Source: Acidobacteriota bacterium (GTDB lineage Bacteria; Acidobacteriota; Vicinamibacteria; Vicinamibacterales; UBA8438). Taken from it: a stretch of DNA of 64,000 nt. Location of the stretch: assembly GCA_011523845.1 (NCBI GenBank), contig WTFV01000121.1, forward strand, positions 1 to 64,000. The letters run 5' to 3'. Of this stretch, positions 25,918-34,768 are shown in pieces. Both the position numbers and the translations under genes were made by a program. Numbering within the stretch: the stretch's first letter is position 1; every line of letters begins with the position of its first letter. Below the pieces are notes generated by a model. The model had not been told where the DNA came from, made no database searches, and saw only the letters and a program-made list of their open reading frames with translations.

Positions 25918-28236
25918 TCAGTAGCGAAACAGAATCCGCAGCTTGGTGAACAGCGCACGATTCGTCCGCCGGTAGGCCGTCGACTGGAAGAACCGCGAAT
26001 CGTGCACGTCGATCAGGTCCTCCTGCCGGTAGTGATCGTCGTAGCCGACGTAGAACACGGTCAGCGCGTTGATGCGATAGGTGAACAGCAGGTTCGTCCC
26101 CAGCGTGCCCCGGAACGAGTTGTACTCGGTGATGTTCCGCAGCAGCAGCCGGTCGGTGAAGGTGAACGTCGAGAGCGCCCGCAGCACCTGCACGTTGAAG
26201 ACCTCGTCAGTGCCGTTGCGGACGTCGAAGAAGCGGCTGGTGACGAGGTTGAGCTGCGACGACCACCGCGGATACGGCCGGATGGTGGCGGACAGCGACG
26301 CGCTGTTGCCGCGTCCCAGGTACGGGTTCCGCCGGTCGATGTAGTAGATCTCGTCCCCCCACCGGTAGCTGCCGCCGAGCGAGAACAGGCGGCTCGTGCT
26401 GATGAACGTGGAGAGATTGTAGTTGCGGCGATCGAAATCCACGCCCCCGAACCGCTCGTGCGCCTGGATCGCGTTCGCGCCGACGTTGATGTTCCGGGAG
26501 AAGTCCAGATTCACCCCGGCGTCGATTATCTCGTCCTCCCGGATGCCCGCGTGGGTGTAGCTGAGCTGGTAGTCGACGGCCGGCCCCCAGCTTATGAGCC
26601 AGTGCTCCGGCCACCAGCGGTACCCCACGTTGGCGCCCCCGAGCCGCTGGTCCACGCGCTGCAGGAACCCGACGTCGGTGCGGAAGTCGGGGTCGATGCG
26701 CGCCCCGAAGAACCTGGCCTGCAGGTTGCGGCCTTCGTGCGCGACCATCGCGCCCAGCATCGGCCCTTCGCGCTCGACGCCCTGCTCGTCCCGGTCTTGC
26801 GACTGGAACGCGACGAAGTTGAAGCGGGTGGCCTGACTCAGCCGGAACTGGCCGTCGACGCCGCCCACGCGGTTGTAGCCGTCGAGGAACTCGCGGTCCG
26901 TCGCCAGCACCCCGATGTGCGACTCCGAGTAGAGGTCGTAGCGCGCCCGGCCGAGGGCCACCTGCGCGTTCCTGCCGTAGCCGGGGTCGTTCGGGTCGTC
27001 CCGCTTCCCCGGCGCCTCGTCGTCGGTCACCATCACGCCGAGCGTCGTGTTGCCCACCTTGCCGGTCAGCTTGGCCCCGACGTTCGGATCCACGAGCGTC
27101 CGCGTGTGCACGAGGTCGACCGGCGAGACGAACTCGAAGATCTCGGCTCCCTCCAGGAAGAAGGGCCGCAGCTCGGGAAAGAACAGGGGGAAGCGCTGGT
27201 TGACCTCGATCTGCGGGAGGTCCGACTCGATCTGCGAGAAGTCGGGATTGCCGGTGAAGTCGGCCGTCAGGTTGGACGTGATGCCGTACTTGACGTTCAC
27301 GCCCCCTTCCGGGTCGGTGCCCCGGTTGACGAAGTCGCCCGTCTCGCGGTCAATGGAGCTGTACTGGATGGCGGTGAACGACGGCAGGATCTCCAGGTTG
27401 CGGCTGGTGGACAGGTCGGTCATCCCCTCGAGGACGCCCATCTGCGCCATGAAGCTCTGCACGTCGCGCGACATCGGCGCCCAGACCACGTTCTCCTGGT
27501 TCTTGCCCTTGATCTCGCGCACGAACTGGAAGCCCCAGCGGTGCTCCACGCCGGGCGGCCGCTCCGGATAGCGGAAGCTCTTGAACGGAATCGCCATCTC
27601 GGCCGTGTAGCCGTCCTCGACGATCTGCGTGCCGCTGTAGAAGAGCGCCTCCCAGGACCGGTCGGCGATGGGAATCGGGCCGCCGCGCGTCTGGCTGGCG
27701 TTGATGATGCCGTCGCCCTGCACGTTGTAGCCGTTGAGGTCGAAGTCGTAGCAGACCTGCTGATCCATGAACGTGTCGAGGTAGACGGTCATCAGATCGT
27801 CCTGCCACGCCGTGTCGCGGTCGACCCGGTTGGCCCGCATGATGCTCGGGTCGGAGTAGTGCAGGTAGAAACCGAAGTAGATGTGGTCGCTGTCGTAGGC
27901 GATGTAGATCTCGGTCTGCTCGGTCGCCGGGGCGCCGTCGAGCGGGGCCTGCTGCACGAACTCGGAGAGCATGGCCGCCGTGCGCCACACCTCGTCGTCG
28001 AGACGGCCGTCGATCTCGGGCGGCGTGTCGGTGCGCCGCACCCGGACGCGCGGCCGGCCGGTGAGGATTCCGTAGCCGGCTCCCGCCGTCGATACGATGG
28101 TGTCGTCCACGCGCGGTCGATCCGGTCCGTGGATGCCCATCGGGAACCCGGCGCCGGACTGGGCGTGGACGTCCTCGACCGCGGCGGCGGCCAGCAGGCA
28201 CAATGAGATCAACGGTATCTCGACGTATCGTGGCAT
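25918..28236 (-). CDS. DUF5916-type protein: CBM9-like domain plus outer-membrane barrel
   Basis: This 772-residue exported protein has a signal peptide (PLISLCLLAAAAVEDVHA). A carbohydrate-binding-9-like domain at about residues 65-235 includes PEIDGRLDDEVWRTA, FGFYLHYSDP and TAEMAIPFKSFRYPERPPG. A DUF5916 region follows (PFFLEGAEIFEF, GAKLTGKVGNTTLGVM), then many amphipathic strands ending in LRILFRY, an aromatic terminus typical of outer-membrane barrels. It is probably an outer-membrane protein handling a polymer or sugar; the ligand is unknown. ATG 28236 starts directly before the signal peptide, although the ribosome site is weak. Confidence 0.85.
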   Translation of the reverse strand: MPRYVEIPLISLCLLAAAAVEDVHAQSGAGFPMGIHGPDRPRVDDTIVSTAGAGYGILTGRPRVRVRRTDTPPEIDGRLDDEVWRTAAMLSEFVQQAPLDGAPATEQTEIYIAYDSDHIYFGFYLHYSDPSIMRANRVDRDTAWQDDLMTVYLDTFMDQQVCYDFDLNGYNVQGDGIINASQTRGGPIPIADRSWEALFYSGTQIVEDGYTAEMAIPFKSFRYPERPPGVEHRWGFQFVREIKGKNQENVVWAPMSRDVQSFMAQMGVLEGMTDLSTSRNLEILPSFTAIQYSSIDRETGDFVNRGTDPEGGVNVKYGITSNLTADFTGNPDFSQIESDLPQIEVNQRFPLFFPELRPFFLEGAEIFEFVSPVDLVHTRTLVDPNVGAKLTGKVGNTTLGVMVTDDEAPGKRDDPNDPGYGRNAQVALGRARYDLYSESHIGVLATDREFLDGYNRVGGVDGQFRLSQATRFNFVAFQSQDRDEQGVEREGPMLGAMVAHEGRNLQARFFGARIDPDFRTDVGFLQRVDQRLGGANVGYRWWPEHWLISWGPAVDYQLSYTHAGIREDEIIDAGVNLDFSRNINVGANAIQAHERFGGVDFDRRNYNLSTFISTSRLFSLGGSYRWGDEIYYIDRRNPYLGRGNSASLSATIRPYPRWSSQLNLVTSRFFDVRNGTDEVFNVQVLRALSTFTFTDRLLLRNITEYNSFRGTLGTNLLFTYRINALTVFYVGYDDHYRQEDLIDVHDSRFFQSTAYRRTNRALFTKLRILFRY

Positions 28237-28480
28237 CGACGTGGTCCGCAGGGTGTTGGTCCCGGAGGCTCGACGCGCGCGACCCATCCGTACCGGGAAG
28301 CTTCGGGAACTGCGCCGCCCCAAGGAATCTGACGCCTCGCGGCGGGCTACAGTTTACAGGGTGCGCCGGTCGGCCGACCCGGATTCCGCCTGCAACTCGC
28401 GCGACCGGCCCGGATGCGCGCGGCGACCAGGAGCGTCCGTGCCGTTGTCAGGACGGTTGCCGACGGCTACAGTGGAGGTG

Positions 28481-28714
28481 ATGAGCGTCATCGTCAGCGA
28501 GGTCTACGACGCCCTGCTCGAAGCGGGCGCCTCTCACGACAAGGCCCGAGCCGCGGCCGCGGCGATCCCGGTGGGGGAACAGCTCGCCACGAAAGCGGAT
28601 ATCGCCGACCTGAAGGCCGATATCAGGGTCCTCAAGGCAGTGTTCGGACCGATCGTGATCGGACTGCTCCTGAGCATCACCGGCATGGTGTTCAAGCTCG
28701 CCTTCTTTCCGTAG
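28481..28714 (+). CDS. small DUF1640-like coiled-coil/membrane protein, copy 1
   Basis: The protein has 77 residues. MSVIVSEVYDALLEAGASHD is followed by an Ala-rich helix, a short coiled coil (LATKADIADLKADIRVLKAV) and a C-terminal membrane helix ending VFKLAFFP. The order coiled coil then C-terminal helix recalls the DUF1640/CCDC90 family, whose members sit in membranes as oligomers. GGAGG precedes the start by 2-6 bases. A second copy follows after 4 bases. Function unknown. Confidence 0.75.
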   Translation: MSVIVSEVYDALLEAGASHDKARAAAAAIPVGEQLATKADIADLKADIRVLKAVFGPIVIGLLLSITGMVFKLAFFP

Positions 28715-28718
28715 AACG

Positions 28719-28973
28719 ATGAGCGTCATCGTCAGCGAGGTCTACGACGCCCTGCTCGAGGCCGGTGCGTCGGAGGAAAAGGCGAAGGCGGCTGCCGGCG
28801 CCATCCCGGTCGGGCAGGAACTCGCAACCAAAGCGGATCTCGTGCCGTTGGCGACAGACATCGCGCGCCTGGAGGCCGACGTCAGGGTCATCAAGGCCGT
28901 CTACGGCCCTGTCGTGATCGGCCTGCTCCTGAGCATCGCCGGCATGGTGTTCAAGCTCGTCTTCTTCCCATAG
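28719..28973 (+). CDS. small DUF1640-like coiled-coil/membrane protein, copy 2
   Basis: The 84-residue tandem paralogue of the preceding gene has an identical first 17 residues and an almost identical C-terminal helix (GLLLSIAGMVFKLVFFP). The coiled coil is one heptad longer (LVPLATDIARLEADVRVIKA). The first 41 bases of the two genes are identical. The CxxCH protein gene starts 4 bases after the stop, so all three probably share a transcript. Confidence 0.75.
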   Translation: MSVIVSEVYDALLEAGASEEKAKAAAGAIPVGQELATKADLVPLATDIARLEADVRVIKAVYGPVVIGLLLSIAGMVFKLVFFP

Positions 28974-28977
28974 GTCG

Positions 28978-30321
28978 ATGCCGAACCGCGCGGCCTCGCG
29001 AGCCCGCGCCGCGGTCGTCGCCTGCGGCCTCATCGCTGCCACCGGCGCCGGCGCGGCGACGCTGGCGGAACGCTTCTCGGCGACGTACCGGCATCCCGCC
29101 ATCGAGTACGGCACGCGCCCGCGGACCGACCGGGTGGCGCAGTTGAACGAGCGGCTGCGCACGGGAGAAGCGGCGCTCGCCTTCGACTCGCGTCGGGGAT
29201 TCCTCCCGGCGGTGCTCGACGCGCTCGACGTGCCGGTGGAGTCGCAGACGCTCGTGTTTTCGAAGACGAGCCTGCAGTCCGAGTTCATCGGCCCCGACAA
29301 CCCGCGCGCCATCTACTTCACCGACGACGTCGCCGTGGCCTGGATCCGCGGCGCGCCCGCCCTGGAGCTGGCCGCCCTGGATCCGCGGCAGGGCGTGATG
29401 TTCTACGCGCTCTCGCAGCGCCGCCGCGCGCGTGGATTCCAGCGGCCGCGCTCGTGCCTGGAATGCCACGTCTCGGAGGCCACGCTCGGCCTGCCGGGAC
29501 TGGCCGTCGGCAGCGCGGTGATCGACCCCGAGGGCGTGCCGTACGTCTCGATTCCCGTCGACCAGCGCACCCCGATCTCGTCACGCTGGGGCGGCTGGTA
29601 CGTCACGGGCGAGACCGGCCTCGGCCCGCACGTCGGCAACACCGTGGCGACCGATCCCGACCAGCCGATGCTGCTGGAGGACGAGGCCAACTTCAACCTG
29701 TCCAGCGTCGAGGACCGGTTCGACACGTCCGGCTATCTCACGCCCTACAGCGACATCGCGGCGCTGATGGTGCTGGAGCACCAGACGCACATGACGAACC
29801 TGCTCACCCGCACCGGGTGGGAGTTCCGGGTCGCGGCTCACGAGGGCCGCGCCACGCGGGGGCTGTTCCGCGCGCCGGGGACGGCGGGCGGGGACGCGAC
29901 GTTGCGCGCGGCGGTCGGTGAAGACGATGCGCTGCGCGAGGCGGTGACCGCGCTCGTCGACTACATGCTCTTCGTCGACGAGTCGCCGCTGACCGACCGG
30001 ATGACGGGCACGGCCGGGTTCGAGGCGGCGTTCGAGGCGCGCGGACCGTTCGACCGGCGCGGGCGGACGCTGCGGGAGATCGACCTCGACCTCCGTCTGT
30101 TCCGTTACCCGTGCAGCTACATGATCTACACGGCGGCGTTCGACGCCCTGCCGGCCGACGCGAAGGACGCCATCTACCGGCGCCTGTGGCAGGTGCTGTC
30201 GGGCGCCGACCGGGACTCGCGGTACGACCACCTGACTCGCGTCGACCGGCAGACCATCGTGGAGATTCTGCGCGACACCAAGCCGGATCTGCCGAACTAC
30301 TTCGGCGACGTCAGCCCGTAG
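28978..30321 (+). CDS. exported protein with single CxxCH heme motif
   Basis: This 447-residue protein is of a type often left as hypothetical in Acidobacteriota. It has a signal peptide (residues 8-27), a helical N-terminal part, a c-type heme motif CLECH at 160-164 and a C-terminal region rich in charged helices ending NYFGDVSP. Several His and Met residues (for example MVLEHQTHMTNLL) could act as ligands. It is probably a periplasmic monoheme protein that depends on the Ccm system. It starts 4 bases after the paired DUF1640-like genes. Its redox partner is unknown. Confidence 0.78.
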   Translation: MPNRAASRARAAVVACGLIAATGAGAATLAERFSATYRHPAIEYGTRPRTDRVAQLNERLRTGEAALAFDSRRGFLPAVLDALDVPVESQTLVFSKTSLQSEFIGPDNPRAIYFTDDVAVAWIRGAPALELAALDPRQGVMFYALSQRRRARGFQRPRSCLECHVSEATLGLPGLAVGSAVIDPEGVPYVSIPVDQRTPISSRWGGWYVTGETGLGPHVGNTVATDPDQPMLLEDEANFNLSSVEDRFDTSGYLTPYSDIAALMVLEHQTHMTNLLTRTGWEFRVAAHEGRATRGLFRAPGTAGGDATLRAAVGEDDALREAVTALVDYMLFVDESPLTDRMTGTAGFEAAFEARGPFDRRGRTLREIDLDLRLFRYPCSYMIYTAAFDALPADAKDAIYRRLWQVLSGADRDSRYDHLTRVDRQTIVEILRDTKPDLPNYFGDVSP

Positions 30322-30390
30322 CCGGTAGCCACGGACACTTCTCGCTGCGATCCGCTGCCGGACTTCCGGCCTCCTTTTCGCACCCGCGCG

Positions 30391-31572
30391 TCAGCCCGTT
30401 TCCGGGAGATTCCGTGCCGCCAGGAAACCGATGCAGAGCACGAGCGCCAGAACGCCCAGCAACCCGACCCCGCCGTGCCAGTCCGTCATCCCGGCCCGGG
30501 CGCCGACCGCCATGTAGAGGAGGATGCCGACCAGCTCCTGCCCCATACCGGCGACAGAGGTGACGGTGGCGCGCGCATGTCCCCGGATCGCACGCTGGAG
30601 CTGACCCGCCAGCAGGACGCCGGCGCCGCCGTTGACGCCCGCGGAGGCGACCAGCAGCCCCGCGGCCAGGACGCCCGACGCAGCGGTGGACGCGAGCAGC
30701 AGAGCGCCCGCGACGCCGAACGCCAGTGCGATGGCGCGCAGGGATCGAAACGCCACGCGATGCGCAGCCGCCGCGGCGAGGATGGTCGCCGCGGACGCGC
30801 AGGCGAAGGTAAGCCCGATGGCGCCCAGCGTGAACCCGCCCTTCTCGTCCAGATAGACGGGCAGGTACTCCTCGAAGACCTCCCAGATGCAGGCGATGGA
30901 CGCGGTTATCCCGATAACGTGCAGGAGCCGGGCGCTGGACCGCGCCTCCCGCAGGCCGGCGCGCAGCGTTTCCAGGTAGGTCTCACCGTGAGCGCGCGAA
31001 GTCGTGCCGCGCGGGGGATCGTCCACACCCGCCGCAATCGCGACGGCGGCCAGCCACGGGCCGGCAACGGACAGCGCCAGGGGGATCCCGAACCCCACGC
31101 GGCCGGCGAGAAGGCCGCCGGTGAGGAAGGACGCGACCAGGCCGAGGTGCCCCGCCGCGGCCGCCCGACCGTAGATCCGCTCGAACTGCTCGGATGCGCC
31201 CACTGCCGACAGCGTGTCGTGCAGCACCGACTCCGCGGTGCCCGAGCGGAGCGTCGACGCGACGCCCCAGCAGACGAAGCCGGCCAGGTATCCCCAGAAC
31301 CCGGGGAGGACGAACCACGTAAGGAAGCAACAGCCCTTGACGAGCCGCGACACGATGAGCAGCCGCCGGCGCGATACGCGATCCGCGAGCACGCCCGTGG
31401 GCACCTCCGCGGCGACGACCGCCAGCGACCACAGCGCGAACAGCAACGACAGATCGAAAGGCTCGACGCCGCGCTCTCCCATCATGATGGCGGCCACCGG
31501 GTAGATGAGCACGAGCTCGCCCAGCAGATGATGGGCGTACCAGGCGAGGCGAAAGCGACGGGACACACTCAT
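30391..31572 (-). CDS. MFS transporter
   Basis: This 393-residue permease has about 12 membrane helices. The major facilitator signature between helices 2 and 3 reads GVLADRVSRRRLLIVSR, and a conserved acid lies in helix 1 (HHLLGELVLIYPVAA). A large cytoplasmic loop splits two six-helix halves. The substrate is unknown; the shape is that of drug-export-type carriers. ATG 31572 is the first start before helix 1. It is divergent from the MutS-like gene at 31670, with about 100 bases for promoters between them. Confidence 0.85.
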   Translation of the reverse strand: MSVSRRFRLAWYAHHLLGELVLIYPVAAIMMGERGVEPFDLSLLFALWSLAVVAAEVPTGVLADRVSRRRLLIVSRLVKGCCFLTWFVLPGFWGYLAGFVCWGVASTLRSGTAESVLHDTLSAVGASEQFERIYGRAAAAGHLGLVASFLTGGLLAGRVGFGIPLALSVAGPWLAAVAIAAGVDDPPRGTTSRAHGETYLETLRAGLREARSSARLLHVIGITASIACIWEVFEEYLPVYLDEKGGFTLGAIGLTFACASAATILAAAAAHRVAFRSLRAIALAFGVAGALLLASTAASGVLAAGLLVASAGVNGGAGVLLAGQLQRAIRGHARATVTSVAGMGQELVGILLYMAVGARAGMTDWHGGVGLLGVLALVLCIGFLAARNLPETG

Positions 31573-31669
31573 GACGGACGTCGATCCACGAGGCGGCGGC
31601 GCGAAGCACCGATCAGGATTGCCCGACGTGCTCGCGAGCGCGGCGGCGGGCACCTGCGAGAATGAACGG

Positions 31670-33775
31670 ATGTCTGCCTCACGGGCAACCGAGCAGAATC
31701 CCCGGCGGATCTACCACGAACGCCGGGCCGCGCGGCGGCGGGCGCTCGCGGCGGCCGAACGGCGGCACCATGCCATCGGCACGATCAGGTTGGTCCTGGT
31801 GGGCATCGCCGCGGCGCTGGGGATCGGCATCGTCGGCGGGGCGGGTTACTCCGGCTGGTGGATCCTGGCACCGCTGGCCGGCGTCGTCTGGCTCGGGTTT
31901 CGCCTCGACCGCATCGAAGCCGAGCGCAGCCGGCTGGAACGGGCCATCGCCTTCTACGACCGCGGCCTTGCGCGGCTCGACGACGCGTGGGCCGGGACCG
32001 GTGAACGGGGGGACGAGTTCGCCGACCCGAAGCACCTGTACGCGGCCGACCTCGACCTGTTCGGAGACGGGTCCCTGTTCCAGCGCCTCTGCGCCGCACG
32101 GACGCGCCGCGGCATGGCGACGCTGGCCGGCTGGCTGCTCTCCCCCGCCGCGCCCGACGTCGTCCGCGCCCGGCAGGCGGCCGTCGACGAGCTCGCCCCC
32201 AACGCAGACCTGCGGGAGGACCTGGCGGTGCTGGGCGACGACACGCGGGCGGCCGTCGACGCGCAGGCGCTGGCCGCCTGGGGCACCGCGCCGGCCGCTT
32301 TCGATTCGCCGGCCCTCCTGACGGCGGGACGCATTGCCTCGGTGGCCGGTACCCTGGCCCTTGCCGCCGGCGTCGCCTACGCGCTCGCGGCGGGCCGCTC
32401 GCTGGATCTCGGCGATGGCGTCCGGTCGCTGCTGGGCTGGTACTTCGTCGCCGCCGTGGTCGGGGTAGCGGCGGTGCAGTTGCGTATCCAGCCGGCAGCG
32501 GCACAGGTCTACGAAGGGATCGACTCCGCCGCCCGGCACGTCGCGTTGCTCGGCGGCCTGCTCGGGCGGCTGGAGGCCGAACGCTTCCACACCGCGCGAC
32601 TCGCCGAGCTGCGCGCCCGGCTCGACGTCGCCGGCGAGCCGCCGTCCCGGCAGGTGGCCCGGCTGACCCGCCTGATGGAGCACGTGGATTCGCGGCACAA
32701 CGCCTTCGCGTGGCTCCTCGGGTTCTTCCTGGTCTGGGACGTGCACCTCGCCCACGCCGTCGAGCGCTGGCGCCTCGCCTCGGGGCCGAAGCTGGGCACG
32801 TGGCTCGACACCGTCGGCGAGATGGAGGCGCTGGCGTCGCTGGCCGCCTATCGGTTCGAGCGGCCCGACGACACCTGGCCGGAGCTGGTGGGCGGAGCGC
32901 CGCGATTCGAGGCGAAAGCGCTCGCGCATCCGCTGTTGAACGCGGAGGCCGTCGCCAACGACGTCCGCCTGGACGGCCATCCGCAGGTGCTGGTCCTGAG
33001 CGGCTCGAACATGTCGGGCAAGAGCACGCTGCTCCGCGCGATCGGGGTCAACGCCATCCTCGCCCAGGCGGGCGCGCCGGTACGGGCGCGGCGGCTGGCG
33101 ATGTCGCCTCTGGCGGTCGGCGCCTCGATTCGGATCACCGACTCGCTGCAGGACGGCAGCTCCCGCTTTCACGCGGAAATCGTGCGGCTGCGGGCCATCC
33201 TGGCCAGAACCTCGGCGCCGGCAACGAGCGCCCCGAAACGCCTCGCTGGCTCGGCGTTTCGGCCCATCCCTCCCGCTCCAGGAGCTTGCGCCGCAGAACT
33301 CGTTCCGTCGCGTTCTACGGCGCAGCCCCCTGGCCCGGACGACGCGGTGAACCGGGACGACGCACTGCCCCAGGAGCGGCCCGACGCAATGCCGGTCCTG
33401 TTCCTGATCGACGAGTGCCTCCACGGCACGAACTCGCACGACCGGCGGATCGGCGCCGACGCCGTCGTCCGGGGTCTGGTGGAGAGAAGCGCCATCGGCC
33501 TCGTGACGACGCACGACCTGGCGCTGACGTCGATCACCGCCGCGCTCGGGCCGCGCGCCGGGAACGTCCACTTCACGGACCACTTCACGAACGGAAAGCT
33601 CCGCTTCGACTACAAGCTGCGCCCCGGCGTGGTCGGGAAGGGCAACGCGCTCGAGCTGATGCGCTCGGTCGGCTTCGACGTCTCCAGGTCGCAGGACGAG
33701 TTCCTGCAGGGTCTCTCCGCGACCCTCGGCGAGTGGGTCTCGCCGGAGGACGAGGACGCCGGGCGTGACCTGTGA
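31670..33775 (+). CDS. membrane-anchored MutS-like ATPase with insertion
   Basis: This 701-residue member of the MutS domain V ATPase family lacks the mismatch-recognition domain and instead has two N-terminal membrane helices (about residues 38-80) and two more near 220-270. Walker A is GSNMSGKST (about residue 443), the signature helix is SSRFHAEIVRLRAIL, Walker B is LFLIDE (about 576), and the HGTNSHDRR and TTHDLALT motifs follow. Family members have about 10 residues between the signature helix and Walker B. Here about 58 residues rich in Pro, Ala and Ser are inserted, encoded by DNA with strong hairpins (33233-33324). Role unknown; such proteins are not classical mismatch repair enzymes. 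Confidence 0.85.
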   Translation: MSASRATEQNPRRIYHERRAARRRALAAAERRHHAIGTIRLVLVGIAAALGIGIVGGAGYSGWWILAPLAGVVWLGFRLDRIEAERSRLERAIAFYDRGLARLDDAWAGTGERGDEFADPKHLYAADLDLFGDGSLFQRLCAARTRRGMATLAGWLLSPAAPDVVRARQAAVDELAPNADLREDLAVLGDDTRAAVDAQALAAWGTAPAAFDSPALLTAGRIASVAGTLALAAGVAYALAAGRSLDLGDGVRSLLGWYFVAAVVGVAAVQLRIQPAAAQVYEGIDSAARHVALLGGLLGRLEAERFHTARLAELRARLDVAGEPPSRQVARLTRLMEHVDSRHNAFAWLLGFFLVWDVHLAHAVERWRLASGPKLGTWLDTVGEMEALASLAAYRFERPDDTWPELVGGAPRFEAKALAHPLLNAEAVANDVRLDGHPQVLVLSGSNMSGKSTLLRAIGVNAILAQAGAPVRARRLAMSPLAVGASIRITDSLQDGSSRFHAEIVRLRAILARTSAPATSAPKRLAGSAFRPIPPAPGACAAELVPSRSTAQPPGPDDAVNRDDALPQERPDAMPVLFLIDECLHGTNSHDRRIGADAVVRGLVERSAIGLVTTHDLALTSITAALGPRAGNVHFTDHFTNGKLRFDYKLRPGVVGKGNALELMRSVGFDVSRSQDEFLQGLSATLGEWVSPEDEDAGRDL
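33233..33324. repeat. palindromic insertion element inside a coding sequence
   Basis: Two hairpins lie in tandem. The first has perfect 10-base arms (CCGAAACGCC and GGCGTTTCGG, 33233-33262) with a 10-base loop. The second (33287-33324) nests TGCGCCG/CGGCGCA around AGAAC/GTTCT. They sit in the extra segment between the signature helix and Walker B of the MutS-like ATPase and keep its frame open. This is the hallmark of an in-frame palindromic element, comparable in concept to Rickettsia palindromic elements. Confidence 0.65.
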
Positions 33776-33847
33776 ACCGCTCGACGTGGTCGCGGTACCG
33801 TTCGCGAAGAACCGGCTCGTCTACCTGAAGGACCCGGCAAGCATCCG

Positions 33848-34279
33848 CTACGGCGCCACGACGACGATGCCCGCCGGCCGAAGCCGCTCGAAGTCCGCCA
33901 GGTTGGCGGTCAGGATGCGGTCCGCCGGAATCCTCTCGGCACAGCAGACGTGCAGCGCGTCGTAGACGACGCCGCTGGCGAATCCGCCGTCGCTGACGCG
34001 GCGCACCGCATCGATGTAGTCGTCTTGCGTCAGCGGAACCGGGGTCAGACGGCCCAGGATGCTCTCCTTCACGAGCTGCCGGGCCTCGGCAGGCAGGACG
34101 CGCCGCCGTAACGGCAAGGCGGTGAGGGTGGCGTAGCACTCGGCCAGCGCATGCGTCGAGCAGTACCCCGAATGCTCGCCGTCGGTGTAGGTCAGCAGCG
34201 CGCCGAGCGCCGCCTCGTGGTTGGTCAACTGGTCGGCGACGGCCGCCACCAGCACCGAAGTATCGAAGAGAACGCGCAC
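33848..34279 (-). CDS. vapC: VapC-type PIN-domain toxin
   Basis: This 143-residue PIN ribonuclease has its acidic residues in VLFDTSVLVAAV (Asp), HALAECYATLTALP (Glu), VVYDALHVCCAE (Asp) and RILTANLADFERL (Asp). VapC toxins cleave tRNA or rRNA unless bound by VapB. GTG 34279 overlaps the stop codon of the AbrB-type antitoxin by one base (TAGTG), which gives tight coupling. The pair looks intact and functional. Confidence 0.9.
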   Translation of the reverse strand: MRVLFDTSVLVAAVADQLTNHEAALGALLTYTDGEHSGYCSTHALAECYATLTALPLRRRVLPAEARQLVKESILGRLTPVPLTQDDYIDAVRRVSDGGFASGVVYDALHVCCAERIPADRILTANLADFERLRPAGIVVVAP

Positions 34280-34548
34280 TACTCGGTGCCCTCGGACGCA
34301 ATCCGGCGGCTCCTCGAATCCCGCTCCGCGCGGATGAACGCCGCAACGTCGAGGTTCACCCGAGCCCCTCCGTGATGGACGAGAATCCCCTTCTTTCTCA
34401 CCAGCGCGGGCGCCGCGCCGACCTTGCGGAGCTGCAGGCACTCCCCGCAGACCTCTATCTCCAGTTCCGTGCCGGCGACGAGGTTGAAGCGCTCGCGCAG
34501 GCTCTTTGGCACGACGATGCGGCCGGCGCGATCGATGGCAATGGTCAT
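34279..34548 (-). CDS. vapB: VapB/AbrB-type antitoxin
   Basis: The 89-residue antitoxin starts with an AbrB swapped-hairpin DNA-binding domain (TIAIDRAGRIVVPKSLRERF and ELEIEVCGECLQLRKVG). A C-terminal toxin-binding tail (GGARVNLDVAAFIRAERDSR) follows. It neutralises the VapC encoded next and very likely represses its own promoter. The palindrome at 34583-34601, 35 bases upstream of the start, is a candidate operator. Confidence 0.87.
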   Translation of the reverse strand: MTIAIDRAGRIVVPKSLRERFNLVAGTELEIEVCGECLQLRKVGAAPALVRKKGILVHHGGARVNLDVAAFIRAERDSRSRRIASEGTE

Positions 34549-34582
34549 GGCATGTGGTATTTCTGGTGGGTCTAGATATCAA

Positions 34583-34601
34583 CCCCGCGGGGCCCGCGGG
34601 G
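34583..34601. promoter_or_regulatory. perfect GC palindrome between divergent genes
   Basis: CCCCGCGGG, one central base, then CCCGCGGGG: 9-base perfect arms. It lies 35 bases upstream of the vapB start and about 90 bases before the blaI promoter. It could be the VapB operator or a cruciform/terminator. Confidence 0.45.
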
Positions 34602-34690
34602 CAGCCCCACGACCTGGGCCGCCCTCCCCATTTGAAGGGCAATTGCTGGCCCCTTTCCCCAGGTGTCCTCGGGGCTCTTCAAGAAAAGCG

Positions 34691-34720
34691 TTGTTAATTT
34701 AGTCGCTATTATGCTATAAA
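34691..34720 (+). promoter_or_regulatory. putative promoter of the blaI/blaR1-type operon
   Basis: An unusually AT-rich patch holds TTGTTA (34691-34696), an 18-base spacer and TATAAA (34715-34720). Partial dyad symmetry (GTTA near 34693 against TAAC near 34726) spans the promoter and could be the BlaI-type operator. The regulator starts at 34769. Confidence 0.45.
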
Positions 34721-34768
34721 AATAACCACTTGGCCGACAGGAACCCGACAGCGACCGACTGAACTCCC

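Noticed and set aside
26002..28206. 734-codon open frame opposite the DUF5916 gene
   Set aside because: Composition (Val, Arg, Glu, His rich) and lack of motifs show a shadow frame; the minus-strand gene is convincing.
34549..34768. Small coding gene in the vapB-blaI spacer
   Set aside because: The open frames are short, span the palindrome and AT-rich promoter, and have no ribosome site or protein-like composition.
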